From: Actinomycetota bacterium
GTDB taxonomy: Bacteria > Actinomycetota > CADDZG01 > WHSQ01
Direction of reading: 5' to 3'
Length of the DNA: 5,123 nt
Assembly: GCA_016781115.1 (NCBI GenBank)
Contig: JADDQX010000053.1
Coordinates: forward strand, 7,626-12,748
Made by a program: the position numbers and the translations under genes. How positions within the stretch are numbered: position 1 is the first letter of the stretch; each line of letters starts with the position of its first letter. The notes beneath the pieces were generated by a model. It searched no databases, was not told the DNA's origin, and saw only the letters and a program-made list of their open reading frames with translations. This document shows, in pieces, positions 5,079 through 5,123 of this stretch.

Positions 5079-5123
5079 ATGAGAGAGAGCTTCAACGTTC
5101 CCGAGGTCTCGTGCGGGCACTGC
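5079..5123 (+). CDS. Heavy-metal-associated (CopZ-like) domain protein, first 15 codons only
   Basis: The visible N-terminus reads MRESFNVPEVSCGHC and then runs off the right edge. A first beta strand leading into a CxxC motif (Cys12-Gly-His-Cys15) is the hallmark of the ferredoxin-like heavy-metal-associated domain, which binds Cu(I) or a similar soft metal between the two cysteines. VPEVSCGHC is a common beginning of small copper-chaperone-like proteins in actinobacteria. With so little sequence it cannot be told whether this is a stand-alone chaperone of about 70 residues or the N-terminal domain of a P-type ATPase or mercuric reductase. The start at the first codon of the strand suits a small chaperone. 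Confidence 0.72.
   Translation, partial: MRESFNVPEVSCGHC

Noticed and set aside
1..5123. Defence system, prophage, CRISPR array, transposon or biosynthetic cluster
   Set aside because: No nuclease/ATPase defence pair, integrase, transposase, direct-repeat array or synthase domain is present. All recognisable genes are chromosomal maintenance or metabolic families.

Overview
The window is GC-rich, densely packed bacterial chromosome, almost certainly from an actinobacterium. Three things point there: a DUF2017 gene directly behind clpS, a ClpS core of the actinobacterial kind (WNDPINLMSYVTWVFQKLFG), and start codons that sit 6-7 nt after a TANNNT -10 box, the usual layout of leaderless actinobacterial transcripts. 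The lineage within the phylum cannot be fixed from the sequence. GTG and TTG starts are used alongside ATG. Eight genes and the first 15 codons of a ninth fill nearly all of the window. I see no rRNA, tRNA, CRISPR array, insertion sequence, phage gene or long repeat.

Layout. 1-1152 (-): gamma-glutamyltransferase-like Ntn-hydrolase, start inside the window, C-terminus cut off by the left edge. 1153-1241: divergent intergenic region with a leaderless-type promoter for each neighbour. 1242-1700 (+): small SRPBCC (START/Bet v1-like) protein. 1676-2074 (-): two-CBS-domain protein, overlapping the SRPBCC gene tail to tail by 25 bp. 2075-2135: divergent region. 2136-2885 (+): deoxyribonuclease IV with a GTG start and all nine metal ligands. 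2882-5055 (-): four co-directional genes, read from the right as a 6-phosphogluconate dehydrogenase-like gene, clpS, a DUF2017 gene and a Bcp/PrxQ peroxiredoxin. They are spaced 10, 0 and 22 nt apart, so they probably form one operon. 5079-5123 (+): start of a heavy-metal-associated (CopZ-like) protein, divergent from the dehydrogenase across only 23 bp.

How the genes relate. The window is mostly housekeeping and stress maintenance: abasic-site repair (Nfo), peroxide removal (Bcp), N-degron delivery to the Clp protease (ClpS), a redox/pentose-phosphate-type dehydrogenase, gamma-glutamyl or related amide chemistry, and metal handling. An oxidative-stress theme is possible but is only an inference from gene content. 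The most informative non-coding signal is that TANNNT boxes lie 6-7 nt before the start of five genes that head transcription units (a sixth, the CBS gene, has a weaker box), while the downstream genes peroxiredoxin and DUF2017 have Shine-Dalgarno sequences. I do not see a dramatic undescribed multi-gene system. The best leads are the divergent GGT-like enzyme, the 23-bp head-to-head promoter, and the clpS-DUF2017 pair, whose second member is still of unknown function.
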